Shown in pieces: positions 7,201 to 15,821 of a DNA stretch of 64,000 nt. The stretch lies in NCBI RefSeq assembly GCF_025464955.1, contig NZ_JAODNM010000062.1, positions 25,117 to 89,116 of the forward strand. Direction: 5' to 3'. Position numbers and translations under genes: made by a program. This DNA comes from Amycolatopsis sp. (GTDB lineage Bacteria > Actinomycetota > Actinomycetes > Mycobacteriales > Pseudonocardiaceae). Position 1 is the stretch's first letter; the number at the start of each line of letters is the position of its first letter. The notes under the pieces were generated by a model, which worked only from the letters and a program-made list of their open reading frames with translations, ran no database searches and was not told the DNA's origin.

Positions 7201-8790
7201 ATGACTGATTCCGGACACCTTCGTGCGCTTGCTGATTTGAGTGATCGAGAGGAAGAGCTTGTCGAGGCCGCGCGTCGCGGAGAAGAATTGAAGTGCAGTG
7301 ATCTAGGTGTCGGCGACCTCGCCTGCAGTGAACTTGCCGAGCATCAAATTCGCGCCGAACTGATCCGGGAACTGGCCCTAGGTCGCCGCGGTGAACTGGA
7401 CCCGCGAGGTGTCAAGTTGCGCGGAGCTCACATCGTCGGCATCTTGGACTTGGACTTCGTGCATGCCATTGCCGGACTAAGTTTTGCTGAGTGTGTAATT
7501 ATTGACCCGATCACCGCGAAGGCTGCAAGCCTGCCGCAGTTTACGCTGACGCAAAGTTCTATAAATCGCGTCGATGCATCTAATGCAACGATTTCCGGCA
7601 GCTTAATTTTCAACAAGCTAAGGATGCGGATATCAACCGAGGGAGGAGCCATCTGCCTGGTCGGTGCGCACATCGCGGGGGATCTGGATCTCAGAAATGC
7701 GGACATAACTAATGATGCAGGACCTATTCTTCATGCGGGGCGTCTGCAGGTTGACGGAAATGTAGAGCTCGGCGGGTTGCAGGCCGCAGGAAGTTGTGAA
7801 CAAGGAAGCATTCGGTTGATTAGTGCGCGGATTGGCGGCTATCTCAGCGGCAAGGATGCGAAAATAGACAATGATATGGGTCCGTCCATATTTGCCGATC
7901 GACTGAAGATTGATGGCGGCGTCTCTTTAAGTGGATTGCATGCCTCTGGAGTCGGAGATCGGGGAACAATTCGCCTAAATGGTGCGCGCATCGGTGGTCA
8001 ATTAACTTTTCTGCGAGCAAAAGTTCTTCATGGTGATGGGGGTGGGAGTAACTTCGATTTTGACAGTACTCGAGTGGAAAGAGCGGTCTTCTTTCCCGCT
8101 GAACTCATCTGCCCTGAGGCGTATGGTATGAAATCGTGTCCAAACTCCGGAAAAATTGACCTTGATGGCTTCACGTTTAGTTCGCTTCGTCGAGTGGAAT
8201 GGAAGCAATGGCTGCACTTGATTCGCTTTCATAAGCCGAACTATCTCGCCTCGCCTTACAGGCCATGGCCGTATCAGCAGCTTGCCGCAGTTGAAAGGGC
8301 GGCTGGTCACGACAGCCATGCGCGTCAGATTCTTATCTGCCAGCAACATGACCTCCGTGTCCACGCGCCCGAGGCTGTCGGCGGGCGGGTGACCCTTTTG
8401 TTCCACTGGATGTGGGGAGCTCTTGCCGGCTATGGATATCGCGCGCGTCGAATCGCAGTCGCGCTGTTATTTGCGCTGGCTACATCGGGTGCGTTGGGTT
8501 ACGCGGCGGGGCAGTTCAGTGTCCGTCCAGGTCACTACGCAGCCGAACGCACTGGTACGGCAAGCGGCTCCGTGGGCGCTGCCTGCTCCAGTGTCGAACT
8601 CATCGGCCTCGGCCTCGATCGCGGGTTGCCGTTGGCGCCAACTGGTCTGCGGGCCAGCTGCGATCTGGATACCACTACGCGCTGGGGGCAGATATTCACT
8701 ATCGCAATCTGGCTTGATCAATTTACGATTTGGGGCTTGGCTACGCTTGCCCTTGCGGGTTATACCAGCCTTATTCGTAAAAGCGGTTGA
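7201..8790 (+). CDS. Membrane-anchored repeat protein with A/T-richer codon use
   Basis: A 529-residue protein. After an N-terminal helical segment, about residues 70-290 are irregular beta-solenoid-like repeats of the type xGAxIxGDLDLRNAxI and LxIDGxVxLSGLxAxG, recalling bactofilin or pentapeptide-like coils. A Trp-rich region and two to three transmembrane helices (ARRIAVALLFALATSGALGY and IWGLATLALAGYTSL) close the protein. Similar proteins are sometimes labelled membrane-associated oxidoreductase without evidence. No cofactor motif is visible here. Many codons end in A or T (ATA, AAT, TTA), unlike the neighbours, which suggests recent transfer. No ribosome site is seen before ATG 7201. 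Confidence 0.8.
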   Translation: MTDSGHLRALADLSDREEELVEAARRGEELKCSDLGVGDLACSELAEHQIRAELIRELALGRRGELDPRGVKLRGAHIVGILDLDFVHAIAGLSFAECVIIDPITAKAASLPQFTLTQSSINRVDASNATISGSLIFNKLRMRISTEGGAICLVGAHIAGDLDLRNADITNDAGPILHAGRLQVDGNVELGGLQAAGSCEQGSIRLISARIGGYLSGKDAKIDNDMGPSIFADRLKIDGGVSLSGLHASGVGDRGTIRLNGARIGGQLTFLRAKVLHGDGGGSNFDFDSTRVERAVFFPAELICPEAYGMKSCPNSGKIDLDGFTFSSLRRVEWKQWLHLIRFHKPNYLASPYRPWPYQQLAAVERAAGHDSHARQILICQQHDLRVHAPEAVGGRVTLLFHWMWGALAGYGYRARRIAVALLFALATSGALGYAAGQFSVRPGHYAAERTGTASGSVGAACSSVELIGLGLDRGLPLAPTGLRASCDLDTTTRWGQIFTIAIWLDQFTIWGLATLALAGYTSLIRKSG

Positions 8791-8958
8791 TCGAACGAAG
8801 TTCACGCGGGTGACCCGTTTCTTGACAGATGGAATCGCGGAATCGCCGCGCTCTCAATGCAGGCTGTCGGTGCCCGCGTGCTGCCAGACTCAGGATGGCA
8901 AGCGGACTTTGAACGGCAGGGACCGCAACTCGATGATCAGTTCAGCCTTCGGGTGCGA

Positions 8959-9468
8959 TCAGCCAGTACTCCACTGAGCGCCAGCTGCTTCGAACCAGTC
9001 AAGGTAGATCAGGATGCCGCGTATTTCCTTAGCAACTTGTAGGAGGTGGCGGAGAACTGCTTGATGGATCAGCAACCCAGTCCCGCCCTCGTTCAGCTGT
9101 TGGTAGGGAAGGACCATGTCGGGATTCAGGTGGTAGGTGTTGCCATAGAACTCGAGCTCGACGAGGTCGCAGGGGAAGAGTTCGTTCTCCTGCCTGACCC
9201 CCTTTGGCTTGTACCACCGGTTTCGCTCTTCCTTCTGAGCTTTCCGTAGCTCGACCCAGATGTCCGCGAGGGCGTCGAGCCCTTGCCTCTTCAGCTCCTG
9301 AATGATGACGGTGTCGATCGTCTCCAGCGAGATCTGCTGATCGTTGCGTCCCTCAAACAGGCGGACATCGATCATGAGTGCCTTCAATTCTTCCGAATCG
9401 ACACGAGTCCCATCCTGACGGAACGTGCCGTCTGTGGCCGCCTTCAGACGGTGCTGAATGGCTGCCAC
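8959..9468 (-). CDS. Hypothetical 169-residue protein next to the ABC-3C system
   Basis: The only usable start is GTG 9468 because an in-frame TAA lies five codons before it. GGAGG overlaps the start almost directly, an unusual spacing. The protein is soluble and mixed alpha/beta, with an early segment FRQDGTRVDSEELKALMIDVRLFEGRND, a charged middle (ELRKAQKEERNRWYKPKG) and a C-terminus LLQVAKEIRGILIYLDWFEAAG. I recognise no family. It is on the same strand as the three ABC-3C genes and 180 bp after the ATPase stop, so it may be an accessory gene or simply a neighbour in the same accessory block. Confidence 0.6.
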   Translation of the reverse strand: MAAIQHRLKAATDGTFRQDGTRVDSEELKALMIDVRLFEGRNDQQISLETIDTVIIQELKRQGLDALADIWVELRKAQKEERNRWYKPKGVRQENELFPCDLVELEFYGNTYHLNPDMVLPYQQLNEGGTGLLIHQAVLRHLLQVAKEIRGILIYLDWFEAAGAQWSTG

Positions 9469-9648
9469 CTCCTCTGCCAGGGGTTAGCTTCCAGCGATGC
9501 GGCTCTTTGTCGAAAAAATGAGATTCGCGCAGCAGGTGACCACCCGGGATGAGCTCGCATGGGCAACTCCTAGACCTTCAGAGCAGAGGCTGAGCCGTCT
9601 TCGTAGGAGTGCAGGCAACAAGTTCCCACGCGCAAACGTGCGCGCGTG

Positions 9649-11616
9649 CTAGGGCTTCGCCCCGTCCAGCCACTGCGCCGGAATGAGCTTTTCCCCGTGT
9701 CGCCAGCGCTGGCGTACGGCCTGCGCAAACCAGGGTTCGGGGAGGTCAGCGTGGTCACAGACGATCACCTGGAATTGTGGGGCGAGCTCGGCGACGACGT
9801 CGCGCAAGAGCTCGAACATCGCGCGCACCGCGATCCGGTCAGCGTCGTCCTCAGGAGAGCCGGTTTCGTTGTCATTCTCTGACGGGTAGTGCGCCTGCGT
9901 TGGCTGGTCCAGCATGAGGAAGCGTGGCACTGGCCGATCCTGCCTCGTGAAGTATCGATGAAGTGCTAGGTGGGTCGCGAGGTGGTATCCGACCCAGTTC
10001 TTGGCGCTTCCGATGCGGGTCAGTGGTGCTGGTCCGGTGTCGGTGTCGGCGACGACGGTGAGGCGCGCCAGGTCGAGTCGTACGTCTTCTGCACTATGTT
10101 CGAGTTCGAGCCGCTCTGCGTAGGCCTTGATGTCGCGGCCGACTACGGCTAGCCGTGAGGTGACCTGCTCTGTGCGGTTCGCGTCGTCGAGTTCACCCTC
10201 AAGTGCTTCGACGATGGAGCGTGCCTGCTCCAGTCGATTCAGCAGAACGCCCATGGCTCTCTCGTCGACAGATGATGACCGCGACAAGGTTGCGTCGATT
10301 CGGCCGCGGGTGAAGTCCCAAGTGTTGGTCTGGGTCTGTTCTCGAACGCGACGGCCACGGTCGATGTTCTGGAGTGCGCCTTCTACAACGCGCAGTTGTG
10401 TGCGGAGCGTCTCTGCTTCTGTGTCGAGTGTGTCAAGGGCTCGTCGCTGAGCGGGGCGTGCACCGGTGACCGTCCCGACCTGGGCACGTAGGTCCTCAAG
10501 GCTGCGTCTGAGTGTCTCCGCGGTGGGATCCGCGTCCTCCATATGGTTGCCGCAGGCCGGGCACGTTTGTGTGTCGTTCTCAACGCCGTTCGTCGCGGAA
10601 GTTGTAGGCAGTAGATTTAGCGACGTCAGACGTGACTCCTGCCGTGCAAGCGCCGACACGAATTCGCCAGCTGCATGGGTCTCGTTGATGAGTAGGCCGC
10701 GGTTCTCCATCACGACTCTCAGGTTCTGGCTGAGCTCATCTCGACGACGCTCGAGTGCCTGCCAACGATCCTGTTCGTCCGGACCGTCGTCCGTGACAAG
10801 GTAAGCCGGCCGTGCGACGCGGGCACCTTGCAAGGTGCGGATGAGTTCCGCGCGATCGGAGTAGTCCAGGTCGTCGATCAAGCCGACGGCACGCGCCTCG
10901 GCGTAAAGGGATCCGAGTTCAATGTCGATGGTCTGGGCGGCCTGCTGAGCGCGCTCGTATTCGGCTTCAAGCCTGGCCACGGTACGTTTCGCATCGCGCA
11001 GTTGAGCTCGTTTTCGAGCTTCGTCAGGCGCGACTGCGCCAAGGAAGTAGGGGATCGTGTCACGCAACGCTTGGTCGATACCGTCTTCGCCCATTCGGTG
11101 GAACATCGCGGACTGGCTTGCTACCTCGGACTGCGACTGCAGGCAGAGCAGAGCAGCATGACCGATGTTTGCCTCAAGGCCCTGCCGGGTCGACCAGGGG
11201 CTGGACTCGGTCTCGTTCTCCTCGATGCCGATTCGGCGACCCAGTTGCTGTCGAAGTTGACGGGTGTCGGTGTTCCCCCTCAGCTCAGCAAGAGGCGGCG
11301 GCTCCAGGTCGTTGGCGAACTCCAACATGGCGATCGTCGTACTGGAGTTTTGCCCCTTGGGCTTGGGCCGTGCGACGAAGGCACGGGCTCCTGAGTCGTT
11401 CAGGCTCCACAATGCGGCGTACCACTCGACTGTGTCAGAGATGGGCCCGACCGGGACGAGGGTTGTGTTGCGGCCGAGGCAGTACTCGACGATCGTGAGC
11501 AGTGCACTCTTACCTGTGCCCGACTCACCGGTAACGATGTTGAGTTCACCTGGCGTGAAGTCGAGCCGCCGAGTGCGACCATCGGCGTTATACAGGACGA
11601 GGGCTAGGAGTTGCAC
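9649..11616 (-). CDS. ABC-3C system ATPase, DUF3732 / SMC-Rad50-like
   Basis: A 655-residue ABC-superfamily ATPase. It has a Walker [10 protein letters not shown] at residues 30-38 after the N-terminal GELNIVT strand, long coiled-coil arms, a CPACGNH hook-like CxxC in the middle, and near the C-terminus [13 protein letters not shown]. That last block corresponds to the Walker B/D-loop of DUF3732 proteins, whose family hallmark is DQPSQ. It starts with GTG at 11616, four bases after the middle-component stop, so the two are co-translated. In ABC-3C conflict systems (classified by comparative genomics in 2020), such an ATPase is thought to sense invading nucleic acid and license an effector. 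It is the third gene of the operon nuclease, middle component, ATPase. Confidence 0.9.
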   Translation of the reverse strand: MQLLALVLYNADGRTRRLDFTPGELNIVTGESGTGKSALLTIVEYCLGRNTTLVPVGPISDTVEWYAALWSLNDSGARAFVARPKPKGQNSSTTIAMLEFANDLEPPPLAELRGNTDTRQLRQQLGRRIGIEENETESSPWSTRQGLEANIGHAALLCLQSQSEVASQSAMFHRMGEDGIDQALRDTIPYFLGAVAPDEARKRAQLRDAKRTVARLEAEYERAQQAAQTIDIELGSLYAEARAVGLIDDLDYSDRAELIRTLQGARVARPAYLVTDDGPDEQDRWQALERRRDELSQNLRVVMENRGLLINETHAAGEFVSALARQESRLTSLNLLPTTSATNGVENDTQTCPACGNHMEDADPTAETLRRSLEDLRAQVGTVTGARPAQRRALDTLDTEAETLRTQLRVVEGALQNIDRGRRVREQTQTNTWDFTRGRIDATLSRSSSVDERAMGVLLNRLEQARSIVEALEGELDDANRTEQVTSRLAVVGRDIKAYAERLELEHSAEDVRLDLARLTVVADTDTGPAPLTRIGSAKNWVGYHLATHLALHRYFTRQDRPVPRFLMLDQPTQAHYPSENDNETGSPEDDADRIAVRAMFELLRDVVAELAPQFQVIVCDHADLPEPWFAQAVRQRWRHGEKLIPAQWLDGAKP

Positions 11617-11620
11617 GTGT

Positions 11621-12112
11621 CTAGGGTGTCACGCCGAGGACCACGAAAACGGTCGCCGGTTGTTCAATTTTGGTGAGCCACCGGCCAACGAACCCTGCTC
11701 GGGCAACGATCTGCTGGACATCGCTGTCCTTGGCAAGGGTGTGGCCCTTGCCTCTGGCCAGGGACGCGATGAGACCTCCGTCTGCATCCACGGCCAGCAC
11801 ACCGTTTCGCAAACCGAACCGCATCCCTTCCTGCACCGATCCCTTCAGTGAAGTCGCACGTCGTGCAAATCCTGCATGCTCCACCGGATGGTCGGCTACC
11901 CATGCATTCAGGTTCGCGCGGACTGTTCGAGGCAAGGACTCACGGGTGGCCCTGTGTAGGACGAGCGGAGCAATGATGAACGCGAGGGGCCAGGGCATCG
12001 CACGTTCGCCGTTTTCGCGGTACAGGTGTGCCGCGTTGGCCGTGAGCGTTGCCAGCAGGGCTGGGTTCAACATGACCGCCTGGGTACGCGAACGCTCGCT
12101 CCAAGAGGTCAT
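11621..12112 (-). CDS. ABC-three-component system middle component (DUF6521-like)
   Basis: A 163-residue protein with the typical middle-component pattern: an N-terminal [20 protein letters not shown] helix, then [24 protein letters not shown], and a C-terminal winged-helix-like part ([21 protein letters not shown]). In ABC-3C systems this protein is believed to link the ATPase to the effector. ATG at 12112 has no clear ribosome site and lies 70 bp after the nuclease stop. Its TAG at 11621 is 4 bp from the ATPase GTG. The family call comes from the LNPA...LAF..P..LHR.TR..LP signature and the operon context. A profile search would settle which middle-component subfamily it is. Confidence 0.82.
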   Translation of the reverse strand: MTSWSERSRTQAVMLNPALLATLTANAAHLYRENGERAMPWPLAFIIAPLVLHRATRESLPRTVRANLNAWVADHPVEHAGFARRATSLKGSVQEGMRFGLRNGVLAVDADGGLIASLARGKGHTLAKDSDVQQIVARAGFVGRWLTKIEQPATVFVVLGVTP

Positions 12113-12182
12113 AAACAGACATCATGCCAGCAGCCGACCCATTCTAGGGGTGCTGCGTTCAGCAAATATTGCTGGCAAAGGT

Positions 12183-13406
12183 CTACACGCTGGTTGTGAT
12201 GGCCTCTAGATGCTCGATGAAGTCTGGGTGCCAACCGATTCGTTGGTCGGTGTCCTCGTGGCCAGCGAGTTCGTGTCTTTTTCCCCGACCGTAGAAGCCA
12301 TCGTTGTAGTACGTTCGTACGGTGACTGCAGTGGAGTTCAAAAGGTAGTTCAGGAGTTTCCTCCCCGCCCTTACCTTCGTTGCCTCCGCGTCCTCCGGGC
12401 TCAGGGCATCCAGTCCGAGGTCCTGGACCATGGCCTCGAATTCCCTAGTCCACTCGAATCGGAGCTCAGCTTCGAAGTTTCGTAGCTCCTGAACGTCAAG
12501 AAGGCTGTCGCTCAGCCAGGCGGTCTCCTGGGTGACGGCCCGGTGGTAGTCGATGATCGCGTTGCGAAGAGACGGGCCGGAGTATTCGACCAGGGCGAGT
12601 TGTGCCACGAACCGAGCCTGGCCATAGAGACCAATATGTTCATCGGTTACCGAACCCAACCGCACGGTAGTGGGCAAATTTTCGGTCGTGTACCTGTCCC
12701 GTAGCTCACGGACGAACGTCTGCACCTCAGTGACGCTGGTCATCGACCGACGTCCGGCGAGCATGTCGATCGCGACGCTGCGCCAGTAGTGCCAGACCTG
12801 TGCGACGAAGCTGTCATGGGCCGGCGGACCGCCACTTGGCAAGGCGTATGTCAGAGCTTCTCGAACGGCGACGTCTAGGTCCTCTGGCGGCATCTGGCCA
12901 TCGAGCACCCATGCACGATGGAGCAGGCTTCTTCGTACCGACTGATCCAGTGCCAGGAAAGCCGCCCTGGCGTTCTCTGTAATCTCGTTCGTGGAACTTG
13001 CTGCCGCTTTGGTGAGAAGGTCAACCGCAAGGTCGACATCCCTTGTCGAGGGTCGCAGAGCGTAGGCCGCAGTGCCCTCGGTAGCGACTGAGGTTGTAAC
13101 AAGGTGCAGGTCAGGGCCCTGAGGATCTCCGGTATCAGATCGGTCCAGCCAAATCCGAACTGTCTTCCAGATGTCCACCGCCATGTCACCCAGCCCGGCG
13201 GCTTTCGACGTTGTGTGAAGCTTGACCTGGAGTAGCTCGACAGGATCTCCGGTGTTGTCGACATCAACCCAGGCGACATCGTCGTGGAGTTCGAGCGTTA
13301 TGGCCTGGTCAGGCCTCGTCTGCCCCTTGCGGAGGAGGTCCATGAGGGCCCAGTCGGTCTGATATATGTAGCCAGATGTGGCAGCGGCAGCGTTGTGTCC
13401 GGTCAT
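12183..13406 (-). CDS. ABC-3C effector with Cap4/DUF4297-like nuclease domain
   Basis: A 407-residue protein. The N-terminal ~170 residues follow the DUF4297/Cap4-type restriction-endonuclease-like pattern: SGYIYQTDWALMDLLRKG, ITLELHDDVAWVDV, then the PD-(D/E)xK-like core VELLQVKLHT and WKTVRIWLDR. The remaining ~230 residues are helical and should be the ABC-3C effector C-terminal domain that docks on the middle component. It is the first gene of the three-gene operon. A purine-rich GGGAGGGGG lies upstream of the ATG. Expected function is DNA cleavage on activation, that is anti-phage or anti-plasmid abortive defence. This is inferred from the family; no activity for this subtype is known to me. 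Confidence 0.83.
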   Translation of the reverse strand: MTGHNAAAATSGYIYQTDWALMDLLRKGQTRPDQAITLELHDDVAWVDVDNTGDPVELLQVKLHTTSKAAGLGDMAVDIWKTVRIWLDRSDTGDPQGPDLHLVTTSVATEGTAAYALRPSTRDVDLAVDLLTKAAASSTNEITENARAAFLALDQSVRRSLLHRAWVLDGQMPPEDLDVAVREALTYALPSGGPPAHDSFVAQVWHYWRSVAIDMLAGRRSMTSVTEVQTFVRELRDRYTTENLPTTVRLGSVTDEHIGLYGQARFVAQLALVEYSGPSLRNAIIDYHRAVTQETAWLSDSLLDVQELRNFEAELRFEWTREFEAMVQDLGLDALSPEDAEATKVRAGRKLLNYLLNSTAVTVRTYYNDGFYGRGKRHELAGHEDTDQRIGWHPDFIEHLEAITTSV

Positions 13407-13770
13407 CCCGACGATGCCCCCTCCCTGCCGACGACGTCTAGATAATGTGCACTTGTTCGGAGGCGAAGTCCACAGTTTCGACTGATCGGGGTTCGCCTCT
13501 GGTGCTTAGATGCATCCCATGGTGCCGAGCTGGTTCTCTGCAGTTGAAACGTCACTGGAGCCAGCCGCGGCCTGCGCCAAGGTTCTTTCGGCCCTGGTGG
13601 CGGTGGCACCTAGCACCCGCCGAGCCCGCGCCTCGCGTGAGAGACGTCTTCGGGTGTACACGGGCTTCCAATGAGCCGTTCACGACGTAAGTGCGACTGC
13701 AACACTTCTCGCTGCCATTGCTGTAAGCAACCCAGTCGACGGTCATCGGAAGGTTCGAACAGCGCTGTCC

Positions 13771-14253
13771 ATGGCGGAGGCTCTGGCGGCGCTTGACCTC
13801 CGGCTTCCCAACGCTGCCAGGCACCTCGCTCGAGGGATCGCGCCCATGTTTCGTCTGGCCGTCGCTGCCGATTTGTTGGGAGACGCTCAGCATCGTCCTG
13901 CGGCATATCGAGCCGCGGATCACGCACGGGGCTCTGTGGCATCCTTCGGAGCCGCGCTGGATGAGCTGCGCCTGTTGGGCCGATGCCGCCCACAAGAAGA
14001 AGCGGAGGAGGTGACGGCACTGCTTGCTGAGCTCTTCAGTCGAGTGGCTCACCCGCCGTCGGCGTTTCAGGAGTGTGCCGTAGCGCTCGGAGCGAAGACA
14101 GGCGCCTTCGCGGTTGCCGTCCGTGACGATCTCGGCAGGCGCTGGTGGTATATCGGCTCCACCCCAAGGGACAAAAAGTGGAAGTTGTGGAGGGCTCCCC
14201 GTGTCCCTGCCTGGCTGGGAACGTCCGAACGCCCTGAGGATCATCGCCGCTAG
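13771..14253 (+). CDS. Possible helical protein (four-helix-bundle-like), uncertain
   Basis: An open frame of 160 residues. Its N-terminal ~105 residues are alanine/leucine-rich helices, and the segment ADHARGSVASFGAALDELRLLGR...AEEVTALLAELFSRV resembles the C-terminal half of bacterial four-helix-bundle proteins (TIGR02436-like). The last ~55 residues are basic and Trp-rich and look unrelated. Codon third positions are only moderately GC-rich, and a GGAAGG lies 20 bp upstream, too far to be convincing. Long frames also exist opposite but look like shadows. It may be a decayed gene at the edge of the accessory block. Confidence 0.3.
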   Translation: MAEALAALDLRLPNAARHLARGIAPMFRLAVAADLLGDAQHRPAAYRAADHARGSVASFGAALDELRLLGRCRPQEEAEEVTALLAELFSRVAHPPSAFQECAVALGAKTGAFAVAVRDDLGRRWWYIGSTPRDKKWKLWRAPRVPAWLGTSERPEDHRR

Positions 14254-14884
14254 CATGCACGCCGCGCACTTGTCGGGGTCCTAAACACAGGAGCACGGAA
14301 GGAGCACGGCTCCCGTCTGGACGGTCACCGAACAATCATCCGGCGACGGAATAGTCGCAGGTAGGGGGCTTGCATGATGCCGAATCGCAGGTCAAGCTGC
14401 AGAAAGTACCAGGTGATTAAAAGTCCGAAGGTCGCGGTAAGGCTGGACACCGCCTCCCGCCCAACGCCACACCCAGTCCCTTTCACGGGCTTGCGTCGTC
14501 GACTGCCATCAACCGAGCAGCCCTGGCGACCGACCCACCCGTCACATACCCCGGAGACGTTCGCCGGCGAGCATGTCTCCTGCCGGCGGATGACCCCCTC
14601 ACCCGGCCCGCGGGCACTGCGAGGGCTACGCCGCTGATCGATTCCAGACCGCGCAGCGAACGGCGCCCCCAGACGCCCGACAAGTGCCTCGACCGGGAGA
14701 AACACGCCCAGCCCCCAGCTGGGCGCTTCCATAAAAGCTCGACCAATCACCCGTCTGGGTGGCGCAGCTGGAGCAGTTTTTGTGACCCCATATCGGGCGG
14801 GGACGCGGCCCTGCTCCAGTTTTGCTCCAGTTACTGAACGGTAACTGAAGCGCGATCCACTGTGGACAAATGTTCGGTGCAACG
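14254..14884. other. Gene-free stretch on the 3' side of tRNA-Ala
   Basis: About 630 bp with no convincing gene. It includes short repeats of CTGCTCCAGTTTTGCTCCAG type near 14810-14830. No integrase gene and no obvious second copy of the tRNA 3' end were found that would prove an integrated element. Confidence 0.4.
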
Positions 14885-14928
14885 AAAAAGACCCGTTGAC
14901 CTGGGAAGATTCCCAAACCAACGAGTCT
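14885..14928 (-). terminator. Rho-independent terminator of tRNA-Ala
   Basis: On the minus strand, the stems AGAC-CGTTG/CAACG-GTCT and the inner TGGGAA/TTCCCA form a long hairpin followed directly by TTTTT. It starts 9 bp after the tRNA 3' end, so this is the tRNA transcript terminator. Confidence 0.85.
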
Positions 14929-14937
14929 GTTGAAACG

Positions 14938-15010
14938 TGGAGCTAAGGGGATTCGAACCCCTGACCCCCTCACTGCCAGTGAGGTGCGCTACCAGCTGCG
15001 CCATAGCCCC
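14938..15010 (-). tRNA. tRNA-Ala (anticodon GGC)
   Basis: The 73-nt minus-strand sequence folds as a cloverleaf: acceptor GGGGCTA/TAGCTCC with the G3:U70 alanine identity pair, a D-loop AGCTGGTAG, an anticodon arm CCTCA-CTGGCAG-TGAGG giving anticodon GGC, and a T-loop GGTTCGAATCC. The discriminator is A and no CCA is encoded. The segment on its 3' side (lower coordinates) carries the ABC-3C defence block, the side where tRNA-targeting elements normally integrate. Confidence 0.97.
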
Positions 15011-15320
15011 GAAACGTCCGAGGCGGAGTGAACTCCGCATCTCGTAGGTACAGACTTTACATGACGTGGGTTGGCACCCGATCGAGGGGGTACCGGCGGC
15101 GGGGTGGTTGCCGCTCGGCCGGGTGGGGGTGCGCCGGTTAGGCCGGTTGCGTCGCGCGAACGGGTTGACTTGTGCGTGGTTTCGGGCGCTTGACCTGGGG
15201 TTTCGCTATCAAGCGGGCCGGTGTGAATAAGAAGTGTGCCCGGCTTTGCACTTGGCGGGGGGTTCGTGCCACTTACCTGGTGAGGACTGTGTGCGGCGGT
15301 GGGGAGGGGCGCGATGTCAG

Positions 15321-15821
15321 GTGGGTGACAGCGACGACTTCGACGGGTTTTTCGCCCACCACTTCCCGCTGCTGGTGGGGTTCCTGTGCAAGCGAGGGTT
15401 CGACCTCGAAGTGGCCCAGGACGCCTCGTCGGAGGCGATGTTGAGCGTTTACGAGCAGTGGACGTCCGTCACGTTCCCGGCCGCCTGGGTACGGAGCGTG
15501 GCGGCCAGGAAGGCGGCCGCGCAGGTCGTGCGGGGGCGGGACGGGGTCGCGCGGGCCATCCGCAGTGACTGGGCGTGTTCGGACGAGTTCGCGGAGGACA
15601 AGTTGCTCGCCTTGGTCGAGGACTCGTCGCTGGTGGTGACGTTGCTGGAGCGGTTGCCCGAGCGACAGCGGTCCGCGATGGCGTGGCATCTCGACGGGTT
15701 CAGCAACGCCGAGATCGCGCGGCACCTCGACGTCCGCGAGGCCACCGTGCGGTCCACGGTGCGCCACGCCAGGGAGCGGCTCAAGCAGATCTACCAGGAG
15801 ATGCCGGAGGAGAGCACATGA
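15321..15821 (+). CDS. RNA polymerase sigma factor, ECF/SigE-type
   Basis: A 166-residue sigma-70 family protein with region 2 (FDGFFAHHFPLLVGFL...AQDASSEAMLSVYEQWTSV) and region 4 (LLERLPERQRSAMAWHLDGFSNAEIARHLDVREATVRSTVRHARERLK). The GTG at 15321 is favoured by GGGGAGGGG about 12 bp upstream. Frames upstream would add an unlike Cys-rich extension. Its TGA overlaps the ATG of the next sigma gene (ATGA). No anti-sigma factor gene is adjacent. Two overlapping sigma genes in tandem is unusual and suggests a two-step cascade or alternating use. Confidence 0.88.
   Translation: MGDSDDFDGFFAHHFPLLVGFLCKRGFDLEVAQDASSEAMLSVYEQWTSVTFPAAWVRSVAARKAAAQVVRGRDGVARAIRSDWACSDEFAEDKLLALVEDSSLVVTLLERLPERQRSAMAWHLDGFSNAEIARHLDVREATVRSTVRHARERLKQIYQEMPEEST

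Noticed and set aside
13552..14256. A 234-residue minus-strand frame beyond the ABC-3C operon
   Set aside because: Ser/Arg/Cys-rich with no ribosome site and no family-like pattern. The + strand frame at 13771 is the better, though weak, candidate.
14938..15010. tRNA-Ala as a proven attachment site
   Set aside because: No second copy of the tRNA 3' end and no integrase gene were found within the window; kept only as a possibility.
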